This document shows, piece after piece, positions 8,886 through 17,763 of a stretch of DNA of 64,000 nucleotides. Under the pieces are notes generated by a model. It did not search any database. It had not been told where the DNA came from and worked only from the letters and a program-made list of their open reading frames with translations. Numbering within the stretch: the first letter of the stretch is position 1; the number at the start of each line of letters is the position of its first letter. Position numbers and translations under genes: made by a program. The stretch spans positions 1 to 64,000 of the forward strand of contig NZ_JACMYD010000002.1 in the NCBI RefSeq assembly GCF_014267345.1. The letters are read 5' to 3'. This DNA comes from Corynebacterium sp. zg-331 (lineage in GTDB: Bacteria; Actinomycetota; Actinomycetes; Mycobacteriales; Mycobacteriaceae).

Positions 8886-11800
8886 CGTTCTTCCTCCTCG
8901 ATTGCGGTGAGTGCGTGCGCGATCAGCGGGGCAACGTCCCGCCAGCCCTCGGGGCCGACGAGCCCCACGTGGTTGGTGTCCACCTCGAACGCCTCCACCT
9001 CGGCGCCGGCGCACGCCCAGGCCGAGGCGGGATCCCAGGACTGCGGCCCGCCGGCGGCGCCCCTGGTGGCCACCACCAGGTGCACCTTCCCCGCCCAGGG
9101 CAGCGCGGCGGCCTGGGCCATAAGCCTGCCGCTGGCGGTGAGGTTGGCGGCCACCAGCTCGCGCAGCGCGGCGGCCTCCCTCTCCCCCAGCTCCGCGAGG
9201 CCCTCGATCAGCGGGCCCGGGTCCGGCTCGCCCGCGACGGCCGCCTCGGTATCCTGCCCGGCCGGGGGTAGCGCCCCGGCGGGGTAGGCGTCCAGCACGC
9301 CGAGGAAGGCCACCCGCTCGGGCCCGCCCAGGGCGTGCGCCACGGCGTGCGCCAGGACCCCGCCGAAGGACCATCCCAGCAGGTAGTAGGGACCGCGGGG
9401 CTGCTCGGCGCGGATGAGGGCGGCGGCTTCCTCGGCCGCCTCGCCCAGGGTGGCGTGGGTGATCTCCCCGCCCCAGGTCACCGCGCGCACCGTGGCGGAC
9501 AGCCGCCGCGCCAGCGGTTCCCAGGGGGTAGCCAGGCCGTCGCCGGGCGGCAGGCACCACAGGATCGGCCCGCCGATGGTGCGCGCCGTCAAGGCCCCGG
9601 GGGTGGGTGCGGAGGCGTCCTCGGCTCCCAGGCGGGCGGCGATGCCCCGGGGGCTGCCCCCGGCCATGAGGTCGCCGATGCCAAGGTCCAGCCCCGCGCG
9701 CTGGAGGCGGCCCAGCAGGCGCACCGCCAGCAGGGAGTGCCCGCCGGCCTCGGCAAAGTGGGTATCCGGCCCCACGGTGGTGCCCAGCAGCTCCGTCATC
9801 TCCGCGGCGATGAGCGCCACCGCCTCGGGGCCCGGTGCGGCGCGGCGCGGCGCCGGGGTCGGGGCGCTCCCCTCGGCGGGGGCGGACTGCGGGGCCGCCG
9901 GGCGCGGCGGGGTGCTCGGCGGCAGCGGACGGCCGAGGAAGGCGCGCAGCGCCTGGCCCAGCCGGTCGGCCGCCCACCGCGCCGTGTCCGGGGCCACCAG
10001 GGCCGGGCGATAGGCCAGCACCACGTCGAAGTCCCGCCCCGGGCGGGCCAGCACCGTCAGGGGATAGTGGGTGCGCCCGCGCGACTGGGTGCCCGCCACC
10101 CGCAGGCGGCCCTCGGGGCGGGCCGCCGGGGCGTTTTCATACACCACGATGGTGTCAAAGACCCCGGCCGCGCCGATGTCCGCCGCCGAGACCGCCGTGT
10201 GGTGGCCCATCCGGGCCCGGGCGGCGTGGTGGGCGCGCAGATCCGCCAGGGGATCGCCGCTGACCGCGATGCGCGCGGGCAGGGTGGCGGCGAACAGCCC
10301 GATGGCTTCCGCCGCCTCGGGCAGCTCCGGGGGTCGCCCGGAGACGGTGATCCCGCAGACCACCTCGCCGGAAGCGCCCGTGAGCTCGGCCAACACGCGG
10401 GCCCATGCCACCTGAAGCAGCTCGGCGGGGGTGGCCCCGGCGGCCCGGGCAGCGGCCACGAGCGCCCCGGCGTGCTCGGCCACGTCCACCTCGATCCCGC
10501 GCTCCTCACCGGAGGCGGTCTCCGGGGTACCCGGGGCCACCAGCGTGGCGGGGCCCGCCCCGGAGAGGTAGTCGCGCCACGCCCGGGCGTCGGCCTCGCG
10601 GTGCTCCTCGATCCAGCCCACCAACGCCTCCGGCGGGGTGGGCTCGGGCAGTGCCTCCCCGGAATACAGGGCCACGAGCTCGCGCAGCATGATCCCGGTG
10701 GACCAGCCATCGGTGAGGAGGTGGTGCGCGCCCAGGATCAGCCGGAGGCGATCCTCGCCGTGGTGCACCGCTGTGGCGCTCACCAGCGGGGGCGCGGCCA
10801 GGTTCCGGTGCCGAACAAACTCCGCTTCCAGCAGGTGATCGGCCAGTTCCCGCCACTGCGGGCCGAGGTCGCGGGCGTCGATCGCCCGGAAAGTGGGGCC
10901 GGTGCCGCGCGGGATGAACTGCACCGGGCGCTCGCCCGTGGTGGCGTCGAAGCCGCCGCGCAGCACCGGGTGGCGGCGCACGAGCTCCTCCCATGCGGCG
11001 GCCAGCCGATCCATCTCCAGCGGCCCACCCGTGGATTCCAGGTCGATGCTCATGGCCAGGCCGTAGGCGTCCTCCCGAGCGACCAGGGCGTGAAAGAGCA
11101 GGCCCTCCTGCTGGGGGTTGAGCGCCAGCACCCGCTCGATGGGGCCGTGCGCGGCCTCCAGTGCGCGCACCTCGGCCGGGCCCACCCCGCCCGCCGCGGC
11201 CGCGCGCAGCGCACCCAGGTGTCCCACGATCCGCTCGTGCACCTCCTCGACGTCGAAGCGCGCGGGGTCGGCGGTGTATTCGATGCGGGATCGATCAAGA
11301 AAGACGTTCACGGTCATCGCCTCGGTGAGCCTGCGGCGGGGGTGATCCGCCACGCGGAAATCCCCCGCGCCCGGCAGCACGTTGAGCACCACCTCGGGGG
11401 AACGCAGGCCCACCCCGTGCAGCCCGCCGCGCGGATCCCCGCCAGCAAGGTAGCCATACCCCGCGCCCTGGCCCGGCACCTCCCGGCGTGCCGCGCGCGC
11501 CGCCGCCAGCGCATCGGCCGCCGCGGCCACCGGATCGCCCCCGCGCGGCGGGCGCACCGCCACCGGGTACTCAGTGGTCAACCAGCCCACCGTGGCCTGG
11601 GAGCCGGTGCGCCCGTGGCCCTCCACGCCGAGGTAGCCGCCCACGCTCAGCGCCAGGGCGGCCAGCATCGCGGCCTCGGGTTCCTCCGCTAAGGCAGCCG
11701 CCGCGGCCGGGGGGATGGTCAGGGTACGGTGGGTGGCCTCGGCGCGGGCGGGCAGCGCGGCGGCGACGGGCCGCCCCGCGCGCTGCACCTCGCACCAATG

Positions 11801-14800
11801 CCCCAGCTCCGCCGCGTAATCGCCGGCGGCGGCCGCGAGCACCTCGGCGCGCCAGCCGTCCGCGCGGTGCCCGAGGCGACCCCCGCGCAGCAGCCGACCC
11901 ACCTCCGCGCGCAGGGTGCGCCAGCTTAAGGCGTCCACCGCGCTGTGGTGGATGACCAGGCCCACCCCGCCGCCCTCGAGGGCCACCAGGTGAAGCAGCC
12001 GACCGGCCTCCGGATCGAGCAGGCCGGGGCGCGCGGCCACCTCCGCCAGGTCGCCCACCGGGACCCGACCCACGCACTCGGCCGGGTCCACCAGGGCGCC
12101 GCGCGGCACCACCAGCTCCCCGGCGGCGGAATCCAGGATCATGCGCAGGGCGCCGTGGGCAGCGAGAAGCTGGGCGGCCATGCCCGCCAGCGCCTCCGCG
12201 CCCACCGGCGGGCCGGGGACCCCGGCGTATTGCACGAAGCCGGCCCAGGATTCCCGATCCGGGGCGGCGGCGCGCTGGCGGCGGGCCACCGGGGTCTCCG
12301 GCAGCGCACCGATGGGCTGAAAAAAGGCCTCCTCGGCCCCCGAGGCGGCCTCCTCCCGGCGCATCGACGCGGCGAGAACGCCCAGGGGCGTGCCGGAAAG
12401 CAGGTCCTTGGGCCAGACCCGCCAGCCCTCCTTGCGCAGCCGGGTGGCCACGGTCAGGGCGCTGATCGAATCCCCGCCCTGGCTGATGAAGTCCTCCTCC
12501 GGCCTCATCGCCACGCCCACCTGCTCCCGGCAGGCCGCCAGCAGGGCGCCCTGGGCGGGGCTGTGGGTCGCGTCCTCTGGGCGCGCGGTCAGGGTGTCAA
12601 GGAGCGCCCGGCGATCCGCCTTGCCCGAGACGGTGGTGGGCAGGGCGGCGACGACCTCCACCCGGCCCGGCACCAGGGCGGCGGGCAGCGCGGCGGCCAC
12701 GGACCCGCGCACCGAGCCCGGCGTGACCCACGCGCCCGGCTCCGGCACCACCCAGCCGACCAGCCCGGCCCGACCGTGGCGGGCGGCCACCGCGGCGCGC
12801 ACCCCCTCGGTGGCGCGCAGCGCGGCCTCGATCTCCCCGAGTTCCACGCGGCGGCCATTGATCTCCACCTGGTCATCGGCCCGCCCCAGGTATTCGTAGC
12901 CGCGTCCGGGTATCCAGCGCACCAGATCCCCGGTGTCGTAGAGCCGCTCCGGGCCTCGGCGCGGATCCACGGTGCGGATGACAAAGGCCCGCCCGGTGGC
13001 CTCCTCGTCCAGGTAGCCCCGGGCCAGCTGCGGGCCGCTCAGGAAGAGCCGGCCGCGCTCGAAGTCCCCAACCACCCGGTGATACTCGTCCAGGGCGTAG
13101 GCGCGCATGCCCGCCACAGGGGAGCCGATCACCGGGGTCCCGGGGGTGACCTCCGCCATGAGGGCGTCCACGCAGGCCTCGGTGGGCCCGTAGGCATTCA
13201 CCGCGGCCACCCGACCGGCGGCCAGGGCATCCCACAGCGGCCCCGGCAGCTCCTCGCCGCCGAGCACCACAAGCTCCAGATCCGGCAGCTCGCCCAGGCC
13301 CGCAGCCAACAGCGCGCCCACCAGGGAGGGGGTGCTGTCAAAGACCGTCACGCGGTCGCGGCGCAGCGCCGCCACGGCCGCCTCGGCGTCCTCGGTAATC
13401 CGCTGCGGGTAAAGGCGCACGCAGTGCCCGGCGAGCAGCCACAGGAGCTGATCGAGGGCGGCGTCGAAGGCGAAGCTGGCGGTGTGGGCCACCACGCAGC
13501 GGGGGCGGCGATACAGCCCGGCCAGGTGCCCGGCGAGCAGCGCCTCCAGCGCCGCCCGCGTGACCTCCACGCCCTTGGGCACCCCGGTGCTCCCGGAGGT
13601 GAAGATGACGTAGGCGAGGTCCCCCGGCGCGGGCTCCGGCTCCGCACCGGGGGCCTCGGGGGGCTCGGGCAGCGGGTCACGCCCCGCCACCCAGGGGTGG
13701 CCCAGGGCGTCCAGGATCGCGCGGCGGCGCTCGCCCGGCAGCCCCGGCTCCAGGTAGCTCAGTGGCACGCCAGCGTACAGGGCAGCCAGCACCATCACCG
13801 CCAAGTCGATGCCGCGCGGCAGGTCGAGGGCGATCACCCTGCCGCGCGGCAGCCGCCGGGCGGTCTCGAGCACGCGGCTATGCAGCTGCGCGCCGCTGAG
13901 GGTTTCCTCCCCCGCGCTCAGGGCCGGGTGCGGGGAATCGGCCAAGGCGTCGATGAGACGGCGCAGGCTGGCCTCAGCGGCGGGGGCGGTGGCGGCGCGG
14001 GCGTCGATCAGCTCGGTCGCCGCGCGCTCGCCGCCCAGGAAGTCGGTCACGGTGGCCTCCGCGTCTCCGGCGGCGAAGCGCACCAGCAGCGCGCGCAATT
14101 CCTCAAGCCGGGCGCGCGCCAGCGCGGGCGGCACGCGCGCGGGGTCGGTCTCCAGGCCCAGATCCAGGCCGCCGTCGGGCGCGGCGGTGACCACCAGGCC
14201 GAAGTCCTCCGGGGGGCCGCCGGCCACGTTGCGCAGCACCCCAGTGACCTCCCCGAAGCGGAAGGTGACGTCGAAGATCTTGGCGTTGATGCCCATGCCG
14301 TGCAGCAGCGCGCCCGCCGCCGGAATGCCCAGGTCGCGCGGCAGGTTTTCCCCGCGGTAGCGCTGGTGCTCGCGCAGCCGGGAAAAGCGTTCGGCGGTGG
14401 CGGCCACCAGCTCGCCCATCGAGGTCCGCCCGCGCACCGGCACCGGCAGCGGCAGCACGTTGACCGCCATGTGCGGGGTGGCGCGCTGGGCGGCGGTGGC
14501 CCGCGCCATCACCGGCATGGCCAGGCACACGTCGGCCTCGGGGCGGCCGGTGATCTGCCACAGCTGGGCGGCGTAGACGGCCACCAGGCAATCCACCCAG
14601 GTGGCCCCCGCCCGGCGGGCGGCACCCACGAACCGCTCCCGATCCTCGGCGGCGAGCCGCACCGTGGTGGTCACCGTGGTCCCAGAGCCCAGGGCCGTGC
14701 CGGTGGCGGCGTTGAGGCGCTCGCGCTCGGCCAGGTTCGGCGGGGGATCGAGCAGGTCACGGAAGAAGGCGCGGTCGGCCTCGGCCTGCGGTGAGGCCGC

Positions 14801-15397
14801 GTAGGCGGCGTCCTGCTCCACGATCCGGGCCAGGCTCACCCCGCGATAGGCCCGGGGTGCCCGGCCCGCCAGGGCGGCGGTGTAGTGCTCCCCGATCCTG
14901 CGGGTGAGCAGCGCCGCGGAGTATCCGTCCACGATGAGATGGTGGTAAAGCTGGATGACCCAGGTGCGCTCCTGCCCCAGCAGCAGCACCTCATAGCGGC
15001 ACAGGGGCACATCGATCATGGCGGCGGCGCTTTCCGCCAGGGCGGTCTTGGCGGCGTCGACGCGCGCGGTGGCCAGCGCCCGGGGGTGGGGCGCGGAGCG
15101 CAGATCGCGGACGAGGACCGGGGCGATCTCCTGGCTCACGCGCTGCCGGGGTTCCTCCGCGCCCTCGGGGCGGGTGACCCGCACGCGCAGCGTCTCCGCC
15201 TCCCGCTGGGTGGCCTCGATCGCGGCCACCAGGGTGGGAACGTCGATCTCCCCCTCCAGTTCCAGCACCTCCCCCACGACGTAGTGCGGGGAGCGGGGGT
15301 CGATATTCTGGGCGTCAAAGACGCCGCGCTGCGCCCCGGTCAGCGGCAGCGCGGCGGAATCGGTGGTGGGGTGGGCGGGGGCCGTCATGGCAACCAC
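8882..15397 (-). CDS. Non-ribosomal peptide synthetase, C-A-T-E-C-T-TE
   Basis: 2171 residues. Domains: condensation C1 (1-455, HHLIVDG at 152-158); adenylation A (465-937, FTSGSTGVPKG near 599-609, YGPTE at 736-740); carrier T1 (Ser977 in GGDSI); epimerisation E (1030-1400, HHSAVDA at 1150-1156, VVLNVLPG near 1335); condensation C2 (1415-1825, HHLLTDG at 1558-1564); carrier T2 (Ser1888 in GGHSL); thioesterase TE (1945-2171, GWSFGG with Ser2010). The second module has no adenylation domain, and there is no loading carrier before C1. T2 is therefore probably loaded in trans by the free-standing A enzyme just upstream. Expected job: assembly of a hydroxamate siderophore from N6-acyl-N6-hydroxylysine and a D-configured residue. 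GTG start 7 nt after AAAGG; ATG at 15388 is an alternative. Confidence 0.93.
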   Translation of the reverse strand: MVAMTAPAHPTTDSAALPLTGAQRGVFDAQNIDPRSPHYVVGEVLELEGEIDVPTLVAAIEATQREAETLRVRVTRPEGAEEPRQRVSQEIAPVLVRDLRSAPHPRALATARVDAAKTALAESAAAMIDVPLCRYEVLLLGQERTWVIQLYHHLIVDGYSAALLTRRIGEHYTAALAGRAPRAYRGVSLARIVEQDAAYAASPQAEADRAFFRDLLDPPPNLAERERLNAATGTALGSGTTVTTTVRLAAEDRERFVGAARRAGATWVDCLVAVYAAQLWQITGRPEADVCLAMPVMARATAAQRATPHMAVNVLPLPVPVRGRTSMGELVAATAERFSRLREHQRYRGENLPRDLGIPAAGALLHGMGINAKIFDVTFRFGEVTGVLRNVAGGPPEDFGLVVTAAPDGGLDLGLETDPARVPPALARARLEELRALLVRFAAGDAEATVTDFLGGERAATELIDARAATAPAAEASLRRLIDALADSPHPALSAGEETLSGAQLHSRVLETARRLPRGRVIALDLPRGIDLAVMVLAALYAGVPLSYLEPGLPGERRRAILDALGHPWVAGRDPLPEPPEAPGAEPEPAPGDLAYVIFTSGSTGVPKGVEVTRAALEALLAGHLAGLYRRPRCVVAHTASFAFDAALDQLLWLLAGHCVRLYPQRITEDAEAAVAALRRDRVTVFDSTPSLVGALLAAGLGELPDLELVVLGGEELPGPLWDALAAGRVAAVNAYGPTEACVDALMAEVTPGTPVIGSPVAGMRAYALDEYHRVVGDFERGRLFLSGPQLARGYLDEEATGRAFVIRTVDPRRGPERLYDTGDLVRWIPGRGYEYLGRADDQVEINGRRVELGEIEAALRATEGVRAAVAARHGRAGLVGWVVPEPGAWVTPGSVRGSVAAALPAALVPGRVEVVAALPTTVSGKADRRALLDTLTARPEDATHSPAQGALLAACREQVGVAMRPEEDFISQGGDSISALTVATRLRKEGWRVWPKDLLSGTPLGVLAASMRREEAASGAEEAFFQPIGALPETPVARRQRAAAPDRESWAGFVQYAGVPGPPVGAEALAGMAAQLLAAHGALRMILDSAAGELVVPRGALVDPAECVGRVPVGDLAEVAARPGLLDPEAGRLLHLVALEGGGVGLVIHHSAVDALSWRTLRAEVGRLLRGGRLGHRADGWRAEVLAAAAGDYAAELGHWCEVQRAGRPVAAALPARAEATHRTLTIPPAAAAALAEEPEAAMLAALALSVGGYLGVEGHGRTGSQATVGWLTTEYPVAVRPPRGGDPVAAAADALAAARAARREVPGQGAGYGYLAGGDPRGGLHGVGLRSPEVVLNVLPGAGDFRVADHPRRRLTEAMTVNVFLDRSRIEYTADPARFDVEEVHERIVGHLGALRAAAAGGVGPAEVRALEAAHGPIERVLALNPQQEGLLFHALVAREDAYGLAMSIDLESTGGPLEMDRLAAAWEELVRRHPVLRGGFDATTGERPVQFIPRGTGPTFRAIDARDLGPQWRELADHLLEAEFVRHRNLAAPPLVSATAVHHGEDRLRLILGAHHLLTDGWSTGIMLRELVALYSGEALPEPTPPEALVGWIEEHREADARAWRDYLSGAGPATLVAPGTPETASGEERGIEVDVAEHAGALVAAARAAGATPAELLQVAWARVLAELTGASGEVVCGITVSGRPPELPEAAEAIGLFAATLPARIAVSGDPLADLRAHHAARARMGHHTAVSAADIGAAGVFDTIVVYENAPAARPEGRLRVAGTQSRGRTHYPLTVLARPGRDFDVVLAYRPALVAPDTARWAADRLGQALRAFLGRPLPPSTPPRPAAPQSAPAEGSAPTPAPRRAAPGPEAVALIAAEMTELLGTTVGPDTHFAEAGGHSLLAVRLLGRLQRAGLDLGIGDLMAGGSPRGIAARLGAEDASAPTPGALTARTIGGPILWCLPPGDGLATPWEPLARRLSATVRAVTWGGEITHATLGEAAEEAAALIRAEQPRGPYYLLGWSFGGVLAHAVAHALGGPERVAFLGVLDAYPAGALPPAGQDTEAAVAGEPDPGPLIEGLAELGEREAAALRELVAANLTASGRLMAQAAALPWAGKVHLVVATRGAAGGPQSWDPASAWACAGAEVEAFEVDTNHVGLVGPEGWRDVAPLIAHALTAIEEEER

Positions 15398-15441
15398 GTC
15401 AAGCCTTTCTTGGTTTCTTCTTTAGCGGTATGTCTGCGTCG

Positions 15442-17013
15442 TTATCGTTGCTGCGGCAGGGCGGACTTATCGAGCTTGCCGTTGCGCCCGAGCGGCAGGC
15501 GCTCCAGCCGCACGAGGCGGCCGGGCACCGCGTAGCCCGGCAGCACCCCGCGCAGGTGCGCGCGCACCCGATCCGGGTCGACCTCGCCGGTGACGTAGCC
15601 CCACAGCTCCTCGCCCACCAGCAGGCAGGCCGCCCCCGTGACCCCCGGCGCGCCGAGCAGGGTGGCCTCCACCTCCCCCAGCTCCACGCGGTTGCCACGC
15701 ACCTTCACCTGTTCCCCGATGCGCCCCCGGAACTCGTACATTCCCAGCTCCTCGTCGAAGCGCACCAGGTCGCCCGTGCGGTACATCCGCCCGGCCTCGG
15801 GGTCATCGAGGAAGGCCGCGGCGGTCAGCTCGGGGCGGCGGAAATACCCGCCGCCCACCTGCACCCCGGCGATGACCAGCTCGCCCACCTCGCCGGGGCG
15901 CACCCGCTCCGAGGTCTCCGGGTCGATCACCCGCAGGCCCACCCCCGGCTCCGGGAGGCCCAGGAGGCACTGTCCGGGGCGCAGCGGCACCTCGGGGGTG
16001 TATTCCACCCACATCACGTCCATCGCCGTCTCCGAGGGGCCGTAGAGCCCGTGGATGCGCGCGGGGGTGACCTCGCGGACCCGGGAGACCAGGTCGGCGG
16101 CCACGGCCTCGCCGCCCAGCAGGAGGTGGCGCAGCGCGGACAGCGCCCCGGGGCGCGGGCCCGCATCCAGCAGGGCGCGCATCATGCTCGGGACGAGGGA
16201 CATGACCGTCACCTCGTGGCGCGCCACCATCTCCGCTAGCGCCAGGGAATCCCCGGGCCACCAGTCCGGCGGGGGGATGACCACGGTGCCGCCGGAGGCC
16301 AGGGGGCTGAGCATCTCCGCCACGCCCACGTCGAAGGAGACGGGGGCCTTGTTGAGCACGGTGTGCCCCTCGCCGCCAAAGGCCTCCGCCATCCACCCCA
16401 GGTGGTGCGCCACACCCCGGTGCAGGTTGATCGCCCCCTTGGGGGTGCCGGTGGTGCCCGAGGTATAGATCACGTACACCGGGTCGTCCCCCGTCACCGG
16501 GCGGGCGGGGGTGACCTCGCCGCCGAGCGCCTCGGCCTCCGCCGCTAGGTCCTCCCGGATCGCCGGGTCGCCGAGGTTGAGGCTGGGGGCCAGCGTCAGC
16601 GCGGGGACGTCGAGGCCCGCCGGGGCGTCGTAGAGCACCGCCGCGGGGGCGCAGTCGCCCAGCAGCCACTCGATGCGGGCGGCGGGGTTATCCCGATCCA
16701 CCGGGACGTAGACGGCCCCGGCGCGCAGGATCGCCACCGCGGCGATGGCCTGCCACGCCGAGCGCCCCGCCACCACCGCCACCCGGGTGCCCGGCGCGAC
16801 CCCCGCGCGCACCAGGCGGCGCGCCAGTGCCCCGCTGAGCGCGCACAGCCGGGCGTAGGTGAGGATCTGCGCCTCGCCCCCGGCCCCGGCGTCCACGACG
16901 ATCGCCGGGGGAAGGCCCCTGGCCCCTCCCTCCTCCTCGGCGGTGCGACGGGCCAGGGTGCGTTCCAGCAACTCCGTGACCGTGCGGGCGGAGTCGGTGG
17001 TGAGAAAATCCAT
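15442..17013 (-). CDS. Free-standing NRPS adenylation enzyme (no carrier domain)
   Basis: 523 residues, an amino-acid adenylation domain only: core motifs VYVIYTSGTTGTPKG, LYGPSETAMD, YRTGDLV and RGNRVELGE, ending at GRNGKLDKSAL with no T domain afterwards. A substrate-anchoring Asp is present in SFDVGVAEML. It must deliver its aminoacyl group to a carrier on another protein; T2 of the downstream NRPS, which lacks its own A domain, is the obvious target. First gene of the operon, ATG 5 nt after AAAGGA, 44 nt before the NRPS start. Its upstream region holds an iron box shared with the divergent acyltransferase. Substrate not predicted; N6-hydroxylysine or its acylated form is plausible from the context. 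Confidence 0.9.
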   Translation of the reverse strand: MDFLTTDSARTVTELLERTLARRTAEEEGGARGLPPAIVVDAGAGGEAQILTYARLCALSGALARRLVRAGVAPGTRVAVVAGRSAWQAIAAVAILRAGAVYVPVDRDNPAARIEWLLGDCAPAAVLYDAPAGLDVPALTLAPSLNLGDPAIREDLAAEAEALGGEVTPARPVTGDDPVYVIYTSGTTGTPKGAINLHRGVAHHLGWMAEAFGGEGHTVLNKAPVSFDVGVAEMLSPLASGGTVVIPPPDWWPGDSLALAEMVARHEVTVMSLVPSMMRALLDAGPRPGALSALRHLLLGGEAVAADLVSRVREVTPARIHGLYGPSETAMDVMWVEYTPEVPLRPGQCLLGLPEPGVGLRVIDPETSERVRPGEVGELVIAGVQVGGGYFRRPELTAAAFLDDPEAGRMYRTGDLVRFDEELGMYEFRGRIGEQVKVRGNRVELGEVEATLLGAPGVTGAACLLVGEELWGYVTGEVDPDRVRAHLRGVLPGYAVPGRLVRLERLPLGRNGKLDKSALPQQR

Positions 17014-17054
17014 GAGATCCTTTTACAGGTATGCGGGAAAGCTACTACGGTTAC

Positions 17055-17073
17055 TAAGGATAGATTTACCAAA
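17055..17073. promoter_or_regulatory. DtxR-like iron box between divergent siderophore genes
   Basis: TAAGGATAGATTTACCAAA matches the DtxR/IdeR consensus TWAGGWTAGSCTWACCTWA at 16 of 19 positions by my count. It lies between the adenylation gene (start 17013) and the acyltransferase gene (start 17093), so one site could repress both when iron is plentiful. Confidence 0.7.
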
Positions 17074-17092
17074 ATAGCGAAAGAATGCCACC

Positions 17093-17719
17093 ATGACCCC
17101 CGACGCAACGCCCGCATCCCCCCTCCACCGGCTGCGCACCGACGTCCCCGCCGAGGCCGTCCAGCCCGCCGCGCCGCGCCTGCCCGAGCTGACCGGGCGC
17201 TACCGCCTGCGCGCGGCCACGCCCGACGACGCCGACCTCGTCGCGGACTGGATGAGCCGCCCCCACCTGGCCAGCACCTGGGAGCAGCCCTGGTCCCCGC
17301 AGCGCTGGCGCGCCGACATCGATGCCCGGCTGGCCGGCACCTACTCCCTGCCCGTGATCCTGTCCGTGATCGACCACGACCCGGCCGAGGTCGGCTACCT
17401 GGAGATCTACTACCCGGCCCGGGACGACATCAGCTACTGCCTGCCCTGCTCCCCCCTGGACCTGGGCGTGCACATCGCCATCGGGCTCGAGGAGCTCACC
17501 GGGCGCGGTTTCTTCCGCCCCTTCTTTGACTCCCTGCCGCAGGCCCTGCTGGCGGCCAATCCCCAGGCCCCCCGGATCATCGCGGAGCCGGATCACCGCA
17601 ACACCCGCATCCACTCTCTGCTGCGCAAGACCGGCTGGACCGACCTCGGGGAGTTCCAGCACCGCCCGGATCGCCGAGTGCGGATCTTCGAGATGCGCCC
17701 GGCCGGGGGCGCGCAATAA
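17093..17719 (+). CDS. MbtK-like lysine N6-acyltransferase (GNAT, siderophore biosynthesis)
   Basis: 208 residues of the AlcB/IucB/MbtK GNAT type. Visible blocks: LRAATPDDADLVADWMSRPHLASTWE, ADIDARLAGTYSLPVI, GYLEIYYPARDDISYC, DLGVHIAIGLEELTGRGF and the CoA-side PDHRNTRIHSLLRKTGW. These correspond closely to mycobacterial MbtK as I recall it. Expected reaction: transfer of an acyl group from CoA or acyl carrier to the N6 of (hydroxy)lysine, completing the hydroxamate. Transcribed divergently from the NRPS operon with a shared iron box, and ended by the hairpin at 17720-17748. The acyl chain (acetyl or long chain) cannot be read from the sequence. Confidence 0.88.
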   Translation: MTPDATPASPLHRLRTDVPAEAVQPAAPRLPELTGRYRLRAATPDDADLVADWMSRPHLASTWEQPWSPQRWRADIDARLAGTYSLPVILSVIDHDPAEVGYLEIYYPARDDISYCLPCSPLDLGVHIAIGLEELTGRGFFRPFFDSLPQALLAANPQAPRIIAEPDHRNTRIHSLLRKTGWTDLGEFQHRPDRRVRIFEMRPAGGAQ

Positions 17720-17748
17720 AGCCCCGCCCCGGGTGCCGGGGCGGGGCT
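17720..17748. terminator. Bidirectional hairpin terminator
   Basis: An 11-bp perfect stem (AGCCCCGCCCC / GGGGCGGGGCT) with a 7-nt loop lies exactly between the convergent acyltransferase and siderophore-binding-protein genes. There is no long T tract on either side, so its efficiency is uncertain. Confidence 0.7.
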
Positions 17749-17763
17749 GAGGGCCTCACGACC

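Noticed and set aside
9335-14794. Plus-strand open frames of 785 and 949 codons opposite the NRPS
   Set aside because: Composition-driven shadow frames of a GC-rich gene; rich in Gly/Arg/His with no motif.
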